DNA of 64,000 nt from Lindgomyces ingoldianus (Eukaryota; Ascomycota; Dothideomycetes; Pleosporales; Lindgomycetaceae). The notes under the pieces are model-generated. The model did not search any database and was not told the DNA's origin. It saw nothing but the letters and a program-made list of their open reading frames with translations. The stretch spans positions 124,001 to 188,000 of the forward strand of contig NW_022985191.1 in assembly GCF_010093535.1 (NCBI RefSeq), in the 5' to 3' direction. This document shows, one piece after another, positions 9,555 to 21,682 of this stretch. The translations under genes and the position numbers were made by a program. How positions within the stretch are numbered: the stretch's first letter is position 1; every line of letters starts with the position of its first letter.

Positions 9555-11601
9555 CCGTGAACGAACCGAGCAAGTTTCGGGCGCCTCAGTATACCGTTCC
9601 TGGGAAATTACTGAACTAGAATAACACAGTTTCAGGGGGGCCAGACAAGTCAGAGTACTGCAGACGATTGCGAATATCCGGGTGTCTCAACGACATCCCA
9701 TTTTGTCGCGAAGAATCACGCTTGAACCCCATAATCCTCGTTTGTTCTTCATCCATTTCTAGGACCACGCTGCGAAGAACATCATCAATAATGATTCCTA
9801 GCCAGACTTAGTTTAGACGGTACTTTCGGTCAGGTAGTCCAATCAGAAGTACTACTTACCGTCCTTCCTCATTGGATGATACGAGGATTGACGCTTTGGC
9901 TAAATGCGGCTAGCACCGGACAAGCCTAACAAATCTTGGATCAGCAGGCCAGACCCTTTAACGTTCAATCAACCTTCTGTTTCTTCTCATTACCTTCAAA
10001 CAACTACTTCCGCTCACCCTCCAAATTTCTTTTTCCGACGGAGTGCCTCTTCTCCTTCCTCTTAAAGATTTGTTCAATGCTCAGGTCAGGCGGTTTTCTT
10101 GCCTGACAACTTCACATGCGAGCCGCTCATCATGTGCTTCTTCAACCACAACCACGATAAGGCAGGGTCTAGGTAATCCCTACCCCTCTCCTTCAATAGG
10201 CCCAAGGCCCAGCCTTGCACGATCAAGAACCCCAGCTACATGCACATCACATATTGCTCCCGTCTTGGGTAGTATTACAAGCTCTCATGATACTGGCAAC
10301 GTGGCTCACTTTTGTCCCCCTTTCTTCTTCGTTACATCTCAGACCCTTACCTAGTCGCCGCATGGCTTCAATCTTGGTCTCGCGTGACCTCAAGCGCATA
10401 TCTGGACTCTTCTCTACGCGTGCTCTTTCCCCCATTTCTCTGCAAATCTTTGCCTCCCCTGGAATGGCACATCTGAAGGAATTGAGACCTAAGTATCCTT
10501 TCCCCCTGTCGGAAATTGGGTGTAGGAACAAGTACTCAATTGTAACGTCTCTCCCCAACGCCATACCAGCTATCCTGGTCGCCTGCCCATGATCTGGTTG
10601 ATTTCTCCCCAATCCTTCTGACTGCACCCCAAGACTTCTAGCCCAAAAAGGTTAACACTTTAGATCTTGACCACCGCAGATCTATCTTATTAATGCTTCA
10701 AGCTACAATTTCTTCCTGGGCAGCTATGGAAGGAGGCATGCCGAGAATTCCGGAGTAAATGGAGGAGAATTGCATCCCAAATAGGAGCGTTGATGGACGC
10801 TGATGGATCATTCAAGGCAAGTTTGGTGTTTATCTGCGGGCTGGAATTGTATTGTTTCCAGCCAACCACTGGTTCGTTTCCCTTGTTCATTCATTTAGCC
10901 GTTCCATTCCAGATCGATACATCTACCAGCTCAATGCCGCTGCTCGCTAATCACTCTATTCGAGGATATGAGTCCCCTGCCGTTTATGCAAATCAGAGTT
11001 CGCGCTAAATCCTCCACAACTACCCACATGTCTTGTCAGGCACCCATACTTCTAGCCTCAACGCCGAATGGTCGGCTCGGATGATGCAGCGCATTATCAG
11101 CAAATCTCCCACTGCAGGGTAACTGCATCACGATATCAGAACAGTTGCATTCTTCGATGCACCCTCCACTACCACTCTAGGTGCAATTGGCGGTCTTCGG
11201 ACTCCGGGGATTAAGCGTGATATCAGAAAGCCAAAGATCAGATGGGAAATGTGTCTTAAGGACTGGGTCATTTAGATCTCCACTGTTCCGGGTAAGAGAT
11301 ACCCTGGAAGGGCAGCCCCACACAAACGGCTGTCCGAGATACTACAAACTTTAGGCGCCAGATGTCTGCCCTAGCGAAACCGCTCATTTCTTCTTCATAA
11401 CGTTGCTTCCTTGACAGGTCTCATTCCCGCAGTCGGTTGCATTTCTTCGAGAAGCTGTTGCATTCCCTTCGCTGCGGCGTCCTCTCCAAGGTACAGTAAC
11501 ATTTGACCGTCCCGCATGGCCTGCGTATAAGTATCTACATTATTGTCCTCTTTATATCCATAGATTACTTTCTTGGCTTTCGGGCTCTTCATTGCAGCAA
11601 A
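9555..11601. other. Long stretch without a supported gene
   Basis: Two kilobases with only short overlapping frames. A minus-strand frame at 11395-11592 (65 codons, starting with an ATG 9 bp before the chitinase start) has protein-like composition (KVIYGYKEDNNVDTYTQAM). It would overlap the chitinase promoter and matches nothing I know. The chitinase promoter should lie in the last several hundred bases. Confidence 0.35.
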
Positions 11602-13251
11602 ATGCGCTACTTTGCAGCTTTCCTTCTGGCTCTAACCTGGTCTGCACAAGCCGCAGTTTTACCTCAACCAGTGGACATTAAGGATAGGGCTACTACCAGC
11701 TACCGGAATGTGGCATACTTTGTGAACTGGGTAAGCTCTAGGTGCATACACAAAAGGTTGGCCGATATTTCCGCTAACACTGCGTGCTTAGGCTATCTAC
11801 GGGCGGAACTTCAATCCCCAAGATCTTCCAGGAAACCAACTCACTCACGTGCTGTATGCATTCGCTAATGTTCGGCCCGAGACTGGTGAGGTCTACCTTT
11901 CCGATACTTGGTCCGATACCGATAAGCACTATGCTACCGATTCTTGGAACGATGTTGGCACCAATGTCTATGGATGCGTGAAGCAATTGTTCCTTCAAAA
12001 GAAGAAGAATCGCAAGCTGAAGGTCCTGCTGTCGATTGGAGGCTGGACTTACTCGTCGAACTTTGCTCAGCCTGCTTCAACCGTTGCAGGAAGACAGAAG
12101 TTCGCTTCAAGTGCCGTTGAGCTGGTGAGGAATCTCGGATTTGATGGTGAGCCCATTTTCTCTAGGATTATCATCGGTATTGCCGCTGACACTTGGACAA
12201 GGACTCGATATTGACTGGGAGTACCCTGCGAGTATGTTTTTGAATTTACAATTCTCCACCACTGCTAACTGTTTTCAAGATGACGCACAGGCGAATGATA
12301 TGGTCTCATTACTCGCAGAAGTCAGATCGGCAAGTCTCCTCGCTTCTGATCAGGGCGACCAACTAACGATAGGTCAGGCATTGAATGCATACTCAACTAA
12401 TTATGCCGGCGGACAACATATGCTGTTGACCGTTGCCTCCCCTGCCGGTGAGTTTAAGTACATACGCAACATCAGAACAGGCGCTGACTCACCCAGGCCC
12501 AACCAACTACCAAAAGCTAAAGCTCGCTGCCATGGACCAGTATCTGGATTTCTGGAACTTGATGTGAGTTTGCCCTCACTGGATCCTATCTCTGCATCCT
12601 TACGTATACAGGGCCTACGACTACTCTGGCTCCTGGGACACAATAGCCGGACACAACGCCAACTGGGACCCATCTACCTCTAACCCGGGCAGCACACCTT
12701 ATAACACTCACCAAGCAATTAAATACTACACGGCCAACGGGGTGCCCGCTTCCAAGATCGTCATGGGCATGCCACTCTACGGACGCTCCTTTGCAAACAC
12801 CGACGGTCCTGGCAAGCCATTCTCCGGCGTTGGCCAAGGAACTTGGGAAGCTGGTGTCTATGACTACAAAGCACTCCCTCAGGCTGGCGCAACCGTGTAT
12901 ACCGACAACCAGATCACCGCAAGCTGGAGCTACGATTCTAGTCAGAGGTTCCTGGTGAGCTATGATACGCCCGCAATTATCCAGAAGAAGGCCGAGTATA
13001 TTAAGAGCCAGGGGCTGGGTGGGGGAATGTGGTGGGAGAGTAGTAGCGATAAGACGGGGGGTGACAGTCTTGTTAGTACCGTAAGTGACCCGTTCGCTTC
13101 TCCGATTCACGTTGAAGGATATATATGCTAATGTAGGGTGTAGTTTGTCAATGCGGTCGGTGGTACCGGCGCCCTTGATCAAAGTACGAATCTTCTCAGC
13201 TTCCCGGGTACTAAATACGACAACCTCAAAGCGCAATTCCCGAGTGGTTAG
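11602..13251 (+). CDS. Secreted chitinase, glycosyl hydrolase family 18 (chit42/ech42 type), 441 aa
   Basis: This endochitinase cleaves beta-1,4-GlcNAc polymers outside the cell. Seven exons: 11602-11730, 11792-12146, 12202-12231, 12280-12447, 12497-12563, 12612-13080 and 13144-13251. All introns are GT-AG and the sum is 442 codons including the stop. Residues 1-18 are a signal peptide ([18 protein letters not shown]) followed by a short pro-region ending in KDRA. The SIGGW substrate motif is in exon 2. The catalytic DxxDxDxE motif is [12 protein letters not shown] and spans the exon 2/3 junction, with acid E168. MAYDYSGSW (exon 5/6), [10 protein letters not shown] and [11 protein letters not shown] complete the barrel. 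No chitin-binding module is present. Length matches Trichoderma-like subgroup A enzymes of about 42 kDa. Exon 3 is only 30 nt and carries the catalytic core. Confidence 0.93.
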
Positions 13252-13638
13252 ACGAATCCTTTACGACGGACCGTTGCGTGGCTCGGATATCTAGAAGCGT
13301 GCTACTTCACGCGTCTACAGACAACCTTCCGAACTTTACTTCTCTATATATATTCTCACTCTTATCCTTGACGCCAGTTGAGCTGGCTGTTCTTTCGCTG
13401 CCAACTTTCTGCACAATTCTTTTCGTTGCAACTCTTTATAGCATACATATATCTGCTTTGTCCGACCGTTCTATCTTTCATCGAATTTCCTACGTACATG
13501 CATTAGGATTATCTATCGGCGCTAGAATTAAAGGACTCATGTAAATAGAAGCCGCTCGCTAGACTTCATGAAGATACAATGACGTCACATTCTGGTACAG
13601 TCAATGGCTGCGTGTGTATAGCGGTGATATTTCTCTTC
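13252..13638. other. Intergenic between convergent genes
   Basis: This holds the 3' flanks of the chitinase and the acid phosphatase. No gene is seen. Confidence 0.45.
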
Positions 13639-15285
13639 TCAATATGACTGGCAAAGACCAACAACTCTACTAGCCTTCTTCCCAACCAATCCATCGAAGT
13701 AAGCAAGCAGAACATCTACATCTAGCATGTCTACCTCTCCTAAGCTCGGGTTAGAGCTCCTCAATACCTTCCCGCCCCATAAAATCCTTACGTATTTCTT
13801 GTCATCGTGACCTTTCGCGGAGTACAGTTCAAAGACAACTTCGGAACCCATTCCAACCCATACCATGACGTCTACCTGCAAAATGCTCAGAAGCCTCGAC
13901 ACAGATCCATCGTGAGCGACGTTGTGTCGATAAATGACCTGACTCTTCCCAGAAATGCTATCGCGGAGATTTTGCGCGAGTTCCGAAATCCACACTCCAA
14001 AGGATGCTGTAGAAGCCTGCAGCGATAGTGGCGAGTCGCGATAAATGAAGGAGTACTCGTACTCTCCTAGTCTGTAAACTGCGTCTGCTTGCTTTTGGCT
14101 GATGCAGTTCGCCGAATCGTTGATCTTACAGGGTAGAGGTTTTGCGTGACATTGCCGTGCCGAGAGATTATCAAAGTAGTGGTCAAATGACTTGTGCCAA
14201 TCTGTGGCGTTGGGAGAAATCCCAGAGACGGAGTCCAGAGATTGGAAAAGGGAGCTTGCAGCTTTCAAATGGGAAGTCCAGGGTGGCGAAGTGCTACCTA
14301 CACCATAAGAACCGAAAAGGGTGGATGATGATGCGCAAGAATATGCGGGTTCTAGGGAGTCGATGGTTGTTGGTTGGACACGTAGCGGTACCGTCTCAGA
14401 GGGTTGATACATTCCGGAGATGAGCATGCCCGCAACTTGGCTTGTAATCACATTGTTCGTGACCCGAAAAGTCACCTTGTTTCCTAACTCGTTGGGCAAG
14501 AATCTTAGCAGGTCATGGTAGACTCCATAGAGGTCTTTGCCGTGCTGCCAAGAATCGTCCAGGCCCTCCTTCGTTATCTGTGGAAATTGGCAGGTTCCAT
14601 TGAAGCCAGCTGCTGCGAATGGGTTGATGTCGCTCGTGAACACGCTCCAATATGTTTCAGTTGAAGTGTTTCCGCCAGGACTTAGAGGCTGGCCGTAGTA
14701 GAAGAGGCCTTGATCTGAGCAGCTCCACGGATATGATTCTTTCGGGAAGGTATTGGATGCATAAGGCGTTCTCTTATGGTGTCTATGAATCTAGCAATGC
14801 AAGGGTTAGTGCAAGAGTGGATGTATGTAGCACACTTACGACAGAGTACGTCAAGAACAGGTCAAGACGGCTGTCCCCTTGATAACGGTAATAAAGTTGG
14901 AGGTAATATGTTGAAAGATACTCACAACTTCAACGTATTCCAATTCATATTCATTATTAGCCACTGGATACTCTTCCGCTCTTACGTGCGGCATGTTGCA
15001 CCAATTGTACGAGCCATACGGCGTACCTGGTGGAAGTCCTGAGCCGTTGAATATGAAGCCATGAGTCCCGTTCCCGTCGATAACCTGAGAGAGATCGTTG
15101 ATCCATGTCTTTTTCGGGGCGTGCCAATTCATATTAACACGAGGAGCCTGAGAAGCGGTCAGGGGAAGCCAGAGGAGCGGGAGAACATGTTTGGAGAACA
15201 TGGTCCGGTCAATGAAGAGAAGGACTGTGAGCGCCGTGCCGAGCAAGATGAGGGCGCTGACGAGGATCGAGCGCATATTGCGCAT
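13639..15285 (-). CDS. Histidine acid phosphatase (branch-2 histidine phosphatase), 503 aa
   Basis: This phosphomonoesterase probably hydrolyses organic phosphate in the secretory route or at the cell surface. Exon 1 is 14926-15285 and exon 2 is 13639-14790, with a 135-nt intron between them. Basic residues then a hydrophobic segment (ILVSALILLGTALTVLLF, about 7-24) give a signal anchor. Splicing joins LEYVEV to IHRHHKRTPYASN, forming the RHxxRTP active-site motif (phosphoacceptor H124). The proton-donor HD dipeptide is in AHDGSVS (H413, D414). Cysteines and several NxS/T sites fit an extracytosolic fold. A second ATG nine bases downstream is also possible. The intron contains an alternative 38-nt cassette with its own splice motifs (14840-14877). 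The closest relatives are PHOa-type acid phosphatases rather than classical phytases; that is inference. Confidence 0.88.
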
Positions 15286-16284
15286 GTCTTATAGAAGGCG
15301 ACTTCGGGATGAGGCTCATTGCGGTTGATGGAGCCGTGATGGGCAATGAAGATGAGGCTGGTAATGGATGAATGAAAGCTGCGATGAAGGTCCACGGGCC
15401 TCCAAGACCTCCGGCGATTGGCGCATCCAATCAGACATGTGGGGTGTGCCTAGTGCCATGAGAGCTTGTCTCGACCTCTCCCTCTTCACCACCAGAATCC
15501 CATCTGAAAACTGCTCTGGCCGACTAGGATATTTCAAAGTCACCCAGTTTGACTACGGCATTTCATCTCTCGCACCACCCAACTCAACCTCAAGTAGTTC
15601 AATTTTGCCATGACAATAGGAAAACCCTTTCGCCCAGAGGCTTTGCTGCAGGCCTCCTCAAATTCTCCTTCTACAGACGTCTCGTCTCATTCAGCCCTTG
15701 TTTTCTTCGATGTGTCTATATCAGATACAAAAGACGCCGCTCAAGGAGCCTCCCAGCGCGCGATCGCGAAACCAACGCGGCTAGTGCGAGAACCTCCCCT
15801 GAGAACTTGATCACTGGATCCAATCTTCATAGTCAACGAGTAGCACAGTCATCTCAACATCAAGGTCACGAGGCATTTTCCCTCAAATGGAGCCATTCTG
15901 CTTACGATTACCTTTGAACACCTCTTCTGTGACAGCGCTGACGCGCGGGGTGTGTGCATGGATCGCCGCCTCTTTTATCACAGTACTCTTAGACCAATCC
16001 AAAGCCAGAGACCTACTACAGCTTCAGGCGACCATGATAAGTAGTGTATGTGCTCCCTCTAGTAGTAGCACTCTAAGTTATGTACTACACCCAGTGCATA
16101 TACCTTCCCCCCGCCAGTTGTGCTCAATTCTTGTAGTGGAAACACCGTTGTTCCTCCATTTTGGATGCCTTTAGAGCCGTGAAGCTTTCAGCGCTACAAT
16201 CTCTCAGATACTGTTTCCAAAATACAGCTCTAATTCAGAATAAAGAGAGCTTGACTCATCTTCTGGGTGTCCGTTGTCTGCACA
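15286..16284. other. Intergenic, no gene seen
   Basis: One kilobase upstream of the acid phosphatase. A 122-codon plus-strand frame (15549-15917) has no recognisable sequence. The missing first exon of the transporter relic might lie here but could not be identified. Confidence 0.35.
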
Positions 16285-17503
16285 GCTGACATGACATTAT
16301 TTGGTTACGATTAGGGTGTCTTCGGTCAGTATACCCGGCCCCTAGTCCACCGTACTCTCTGGTCGTGTAATAGGAGGAATTTTCACTCCAGATTTCCTCG
16401 ATCTCTTGCAGCTGACTGGAAAAACGGCTTTGCAAAGAACCGATACCCGCGATCTATGACATTGGATGTTTCTTCTGCACTATTTCAGTTATCATAATAG
16501 GGGACCTATTGGGACGGAAGAAAAACAGGTTTGCTGGGGACAACTATAATGATCATGGGTGCAATTATTCAGATTGCAGCCTTTAGTACAGCTTGGATGA
16601 TTGTTGGCAGGTGGGCAACGCTTCACTCTCTAAGAAAGCTCAATTGGACGTGACTACCAATGCCTATTCTCGCTAGAAGGCCAAGTGTATGGAACCTTCT
16701 ATGCTGGAAAGGATCTTGCTACGTTCTACAATACCGGGGAGCATGCCATAAGACTTTGACTGATATACAATATCATAGGAGCATAGCCGGAATTAGAGAT
16801 GGTATGGACGCTTTGACCGCACCTGTGTAGCAAAGTAAAATCTCTAAAGCAAGCTAGAGAGGTAAACTGATCGTTATAGAGGTAAGAATCTCAGTTTTCT
16901 TACGAATTATACTACCTACTAGCCATTCTGGATGATCATGAATATCGCCAGCTTTTCACTATCCAATCGGGTGACATACAACTTCTCGTAAGTGCTCGAA
17001 GACTTCCTCGGCCAGAACCTGGCTTCATTAACAAGAACTAGGTTTGTTGCCGGCCCCGCCTACCAGAGAGTTCCATTGGCATTCCAGCTGTTGTTGAACT
17101 CACTCCTCCCGGCACCGAGAACTGGCACTGGAAGTTCTACGTCATTTAGACTGTCTTTAACTTCGCTTTCACTCCAACAGGTAGGCCCTACTCCCAAGCA
17201 AACCCGTGACTCTCAACTAGTATCCTCGTAGTGTACTTCTTCTATCCCGAAACTGCGGGACGTACTCTCGAAGACATCGACCGCTTCTTCACTGGTGACG
17301 CACGATTGCTGGTCTTTAAAGACAATGAAGCAATTTCAGAGCAACGACCAGACAAATTCGTCCAACATAAGCATGAGGAAATTAAGAGAAATAGTAGTAT
17401 TGTGCCCGCGGATTCCTCTGCGGCGACTGAAGTGCACCATAGAGCTACTTTGGAGCGCGAGGAGATGGAGAACGGGAAGAAGGAGAATTATGAAGATGTT
17501 TGA
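16285..17503 (+). pseudogene. MFS sugar transporter relic with stops and frameshifts
   Basis: These are remains of a hexose-type major facilitator. Recognisable pieces in order: LFGYD followed by TAG (16312-16314) where the family has Q, then GVF; an apparent intron 16325-16373; GGIFTPDFLDLLQLTGKT. AIYDIGCFF and GDLLGRKK follow after an extra base near 16445-16450. TGLLGTTIMIMGAIIQIAAF comes after an extra A in the A-run near 16520. A degenerate middle includes GKLIVIE near 16860. Near the 3' end are ENWHWKFYVI followed by TAG (17147-17149) where the family has W, then TVFNFAFTPT, an intron 17181-17231, and an intact C-terminal exon with VYFFYPETAGRTLEDIDRFF. Both stops are single C-to-T/G-to-A changes in CpA context from CAG and TGG, as repeat-induced point mutation would give. 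The transporter cannot be functional. Confidence 0.88.
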
Positions 17504-18419
17504 GTAGGAGGTACGCTGGATAAGGAGAGTGGTGGGTTGGATTGAGAGACACTGGAGGTGGAAGCATCAAATTAAATACGTACGGATGTCGTCTGTAGGA
17601 TCGGGATGCTGGGTGTTTACTGCTGGGCAGGATGTGCGATATAAGACTGTGAACATTTGTTTTGGGATATGATTAAGTATTGGAGATACGTGTATTTGCA
17701 ACGACGCAGATAATGGCACTACTCATTTCTACCCACAACATGTTAACACCTACAGCTCAGAAGTTTAAAAATTATGGTTTGATATATTTAACCTCTTACT
17801 TGGACACATGAGAGGGGTCAGAGGATGTGGGATTCAGCCACAGACCCTCACCTTATTGGGTCCGTTTCCAAGTAAAAGGTTAGCTTCCGCCTGGCCGTGA
17901 TATCGGCTCGACGGAAGGCCCCAAATAGTTCTCTCTATCGCCCTGATAGCTTAGTTCCTGCAGGAGACACCATATCATAATTTCAGACACATTGGAACCC
18001 TTATGAGGGTCGATACGTCAGCTTCAAGACGCGCACCCGTGTACCCACTCTTCACTCCAAGCTCGCACAAACTCCGCGTTCTTTGTCCATGCTGACAAAC
18101 GGTACTGAGCCTTAGACAAGGGTACAAAGCGGGGGAAAATACTATCCTTAATCCAGAATCATGACGAGTAAGCTGCGGGGAAACATTAAACTGCGGAGGC
18201 GGACCCGGTACCCGAGACCCCAAGAACCGGATCAGAGAAACCTGGGGCTAGGACAGCGTCACTGTGCAAACGGAATAAGTTTGTGAAGTATATATTTGGT
18301 AGGTATGGTACGTAGATCAAAGCGGCTCTCGTCCGAACCTTTGATTTTAAGCGCTCTTACTCAATTTGACCGTCTCTCACACTGGTTTCCATGTTTTTTC
18401 TAACCCTTAAAACTTCCCC
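17504..18419. other. Intergenic, no gene seen
   Basis: About 0.9 kb with stops in all frames and no recognisable coding or RNA gene. The last part includes the promoter of the GlcG-like gene. Confidence 0.4.
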
Positions 18420-19128
18420 ATGATGCACACCCTTCTCCAACTACTATTCTCCCTCCTCTCCCTCCCCCTCATCCTCACCCAAAACCTCACATCCACAAAC
18501 GGCATCGGCAGCACGCCCGCAGATCGCCACTACGTAACCGCGTCTCAAGCGCAAACAATCATAAACGCCGCCACCACTAACGCCACAGCCATCTCCATAC
18601 CCCAAAACATTGCCGTTGTGGATCCTTCCGGTTTACTCGTTGCATTTCGAAGAATGGGTATGTAGGGAAAGCTTAATTACCGCCGGCTCTTGCCGCGAAA
18701 TTTGATGAAACGAGACACAAATGAGTGCTGATTTTAGGAACGGGGGGGCTAGATAACGCATACCCAGGCTCTATCGACATATCGATTAAAAAGGCGCGCA
18801 CAGCCGTACTATTCAACGGACTGACCTCCGCCTGGTTATACGATCAGAGCCAGCCTGGAGGACCCCTGTACGGGATCGAGGAGACGAATGGCGGGCTGGT
18901 TGTTTTTGGCGGCGGGTGAGTGATTGATGTGATGCCTTTCAAGTTGCATCGGATTTTGGCGCGCATGGGGAATGGAGGTTGCTGACTGGGGGGTCTTTTA
19001 GGGTTCCGATATATCTTGATGGGTACTTGATTGGGGGTGTGGGTGTAAGTGGGGGAACGGTGTCGCAGGATGTGGAGGTCTCGACAGCCGGGGTTATGGG
19101 ATTGGGGGCCACGACGAGTCCGAATTGA
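18420..19128 (+). CDS. Secreted GlcG/HbpS-like (DUF336) protein, 180 aa
   Basis: This is a member of the GlcG/HbpS fold family, whose bacterial members bind haem or cobalamin-like ligands; the fungal role is not established. Three exons: 18420-18657, 18738-18915 and 19002-19128. Introns are 80 and 86 nt, GT-AG, and the total is 181 codons with the stop. A signal peptide (LLQLLFSLLSLPLILTQ) indicates secretion. Family landmarks are the ASQAQTIINAA helix, IAVVDPSGLLVAFRRM, DNAYPGSIDISIKKARTA, and the glycine-rich end GYLIGGVGVSGGT. Exon 1 and exon 2 join as RMGTGGLDNAYPG; the inserted GTGGL is a little longer than in relatives I know, so the true acceptor might lie further downstream. Two consecutive ATGs at 18420 and 18423 make the exact start uncertain by one residue. 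Confidence 0.85.
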
Positions 19129-19834
19129 TTCTGGATTTCTGAGGATGAGTCGGGAGAGCCCAAATAGAGGGAACGGGATATATATACTGAGGTTGTGATG
19201 TTGTATGCAGAGTGTTTGTATATGCGATTTTACATCGACATCCTTTCCACATCGTATTTAGCTGGCCTTGAACACGCTACAGTGAATTGGCCGTATTGAC
19301 TGTTGTTAATTAGTGAAATTTATATGTCCTCGAGCTATATGAGAGAAATCCTCACCGGCTCCGTAAGGGTGGTTTTGCAAGATAGCCTGTGAGTCCCCGT
19401 TTCGAGCGGACGAGACTCAAGGTAAGTGACCTACTTAGTAAATAGCAACCCTTAGATTAGGTTTCGGAAAAAGTAAACAGGAGAGAAAGATAGAGGAAAC
19501 AAAGAAAAATATGAATAAGAAAGATGAAGAAGACGTCACCGTAGAGACAACGGGTGACCATTCTGCTAATATGGGCGGAGCGACAAATCACGAAATTTTC
19601 AGAAGAAGAATCTCGCAAAATATTTAATATAGGGGGCACTGTAGTATATGTTATGAAACCCGGAGCAGCTGAAATCGAAATTGTGGCCTAGCTTTCGCAG
19701 TCGGGTTTCGAGTCGGGATTTACTTCGGGATGCGTCCAGATCCTGTACAATCACGAAAAATAAACCCAGGAGAATATCTCCAATGTAAACCAGACCTCCA
19801 AACCTTGTTTCTACGTATGAAATTATTTATTTTG
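19129..19834. other. Intergenic between convergent genes
   Basis: About 0.7 kb of 3' flank, AT-rich with an A/G-rich tract near 19470-19540. No gene is seen. Confidence 0.45.
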
Positions 19835-21682
19835 CTACCTCCTCGTAACTCTTGCCGGCATACCCTCCCTCGGTTTCGCCGCTGCCAATAAAATCTGATA
19901 CGCCTCATCGCCAAAGCATTCCTGAACTCCTTGCTTTTGGCTCTTTTCAGCCGCCCAGAGAGTTCCATCCTTGCTGAGAGACTCAAGCTCGTTATAGGCA
20001 GTTCTCACATCGAACTCTCTTGCGGTCAGGGCTAATATGATCTTCATTTCGAGTAGCGCAAGTTCCTGTCCAATACAATTGCGCGGGCCTTTCTCAAACG
20101 GCCTGTAAGCATTGGGCTTGATCTTGTCGGCATTCTCGGGGAGAAAGCGCTCTGGCCGGAATTCTTGGACATCCTTGCCCCAGTTGCGCTCATCGCGGTG
20201 GATACTGATTGCTGAAAGCCATACGAGCATACCCTCCGTAGGAAGCATGTTCCCAGTCACTGGGTCCTTGACGAAGTAGTCTTTCCTGCCAATGCGAACA
20301 GTTGAAGCTGGAGTCCACATCCGAAGTATCTCTTTTATAATGGCGAGGGTATATTCGCACTTGTTAATAATATATGGATCTTGTCTCAGTTTCTCAGCAG
20401 CATTTTGCCCTGTCCCAAAGACCTCATCTAGCTCCTGGCGAAGTGTTGCAAGCTTATCCGGGTGCTTGCTGAGGATGTGATAGCAGTAACAGATCGTCGA
20501 TGCTGTAGTGTCATGGCCTGCAAATAGAAGAACCTCAAGGTTGTCGATCGCGTAGCGGCGGAATTCAGCATCCATAGTAGCGGCTCTCGAGTCAACATCT
20601 TTCCCGCTCTCCTTGAAATACTCCTCTATCGCGAGGTCGATGCCTGATTTCTTTCTGGATTTTCGTGCCTGGTGTTCATTGCGTGTGGAAAATTTTTCAT
20701 CCAGGACCTTGCCTAGGTAGCTGTCCATTTGTTTTTTGTAATACCACCAGAAAAATGGCCTCAGAGGGTGATAGTGGTGGAAAGGATCGAGAGATTGCGA
20801 ATCTGGCATCCAGGTCAGTGTCTTTCGCATTAGCTCCACAAACTCATTATTGGTGGTTAGTGCGTTGAAGTCATGGTCACAGACAACTTTTCCAATGACA
20901 TCTATGGTGATCTTGGTTGCCTCCTCTTCTAATCGAAAGACCTTGTTTTCAGTTGCATGCATGTCCAGGATGCGGGCAAATTCCACCGTACAATCGACAA
21001 TAATGGGAACCTGGCTAGGGTTAGTGATTTGGAATGATCCGATGCATTTCAAATTACCTGGTTCATGAGATGTCCGATGGCAAATCCTGGATTAAACACC
21101 GTTCTCCACTTTTTCCAGAGATGACCGTCCATAGTGACTAGGTTTTCGGGTCCCGCAAGGGGCTTAAGGAAGTATTTGATATTTGGAGCCTTGAGGAGAC
21201 CGCTTTTCGCGGCCACTTCTTCAGCAACATCGCTACAGAAGATGCTGGTAAGTCCAACGACGTCTATTTGGGAAGAATGATGGGGACCTACGGATCTATG
21301 ATAACCATCATAGGGTCTCTGATTGGATACGCGTCCATGAAGAAAACAGGTGGCAGATCGTAATCCTTGGTCAGGTAATGCGGGAATACGTGAGGATGGA
21401 CCCGGTTTGGCAGCTTCGAAACACATTTTCCGATGGAGATGAGATGTCCGAAGATGGGTGAATGGGGGGGTCCAGGCTGATAGGTGTCAGTGGATTTACG
21501 AAAATGCTGTCAAACATGGAACAATGTGTGTATGTTTTGCTCCAGATCGTGTTTCGTTGAAGGCTTACCAGCTTTGCGAATTGTCTCCGAACTTTAGCCA
21601 CTCTAAGGAAGAACCTGGCAAGATAAAGGGTGATCAAGACGGCGGCAGCAGTCGCATAGGGATGGCCGTTCAAGATTGCCAT
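19835..21682 (-). CDS. Cytochrome P450 monooxygenase, 553 aa
   Basis: This is an ER-anchored haem monooxygenase of unknown substrate, typical of fungal secondary or detoxification metabolism. Four exons: 21569-21682, 21292-21476, 21058-21244 and 19835-21010. All introns are GT-AG and phases agree. The N-terminus has a membrane helix (ATAAAVLITLYLARFFL), then the proline hinge LPGPPHSPIFGH is formed across the exon 1/2 junction. The oxygen-binding I-helix motif is AGHDTTAS (about 326-333). The K-helix ExxR is EILR (E389, R392), FRPERF follows, and the haem loop is FEKGPRNCIGQE with the cysteine ligand C474. All key residues are intact. Neighbours give no cluster context: no polyketide, terpene or peptide synthase is visible in the window. 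Its upstream region faces the AspE gene 1.8 kb away. Confidence 0.92.

Noticed and set aside
10043..10627. Overlapping 100-126 codon frames on both strands
   Set aside because: No start context, splice support or recognisable protein sequence; frames on the two strands overlap fully.
15549..15917. 122-codon plus-strand frame as first exon of the sugar transporter
   Set aside because: It does not resemble transporter N-termini and no splice path to the LFGYD segment was found.
18420..21682. Secondary-metabolite cluster around the P450
   Set aside because: No polyketide, peptide, terpene or other backbone synthase and no cluster regulator lie nearby; the neighbours are a GlcG-like protein and a septin.
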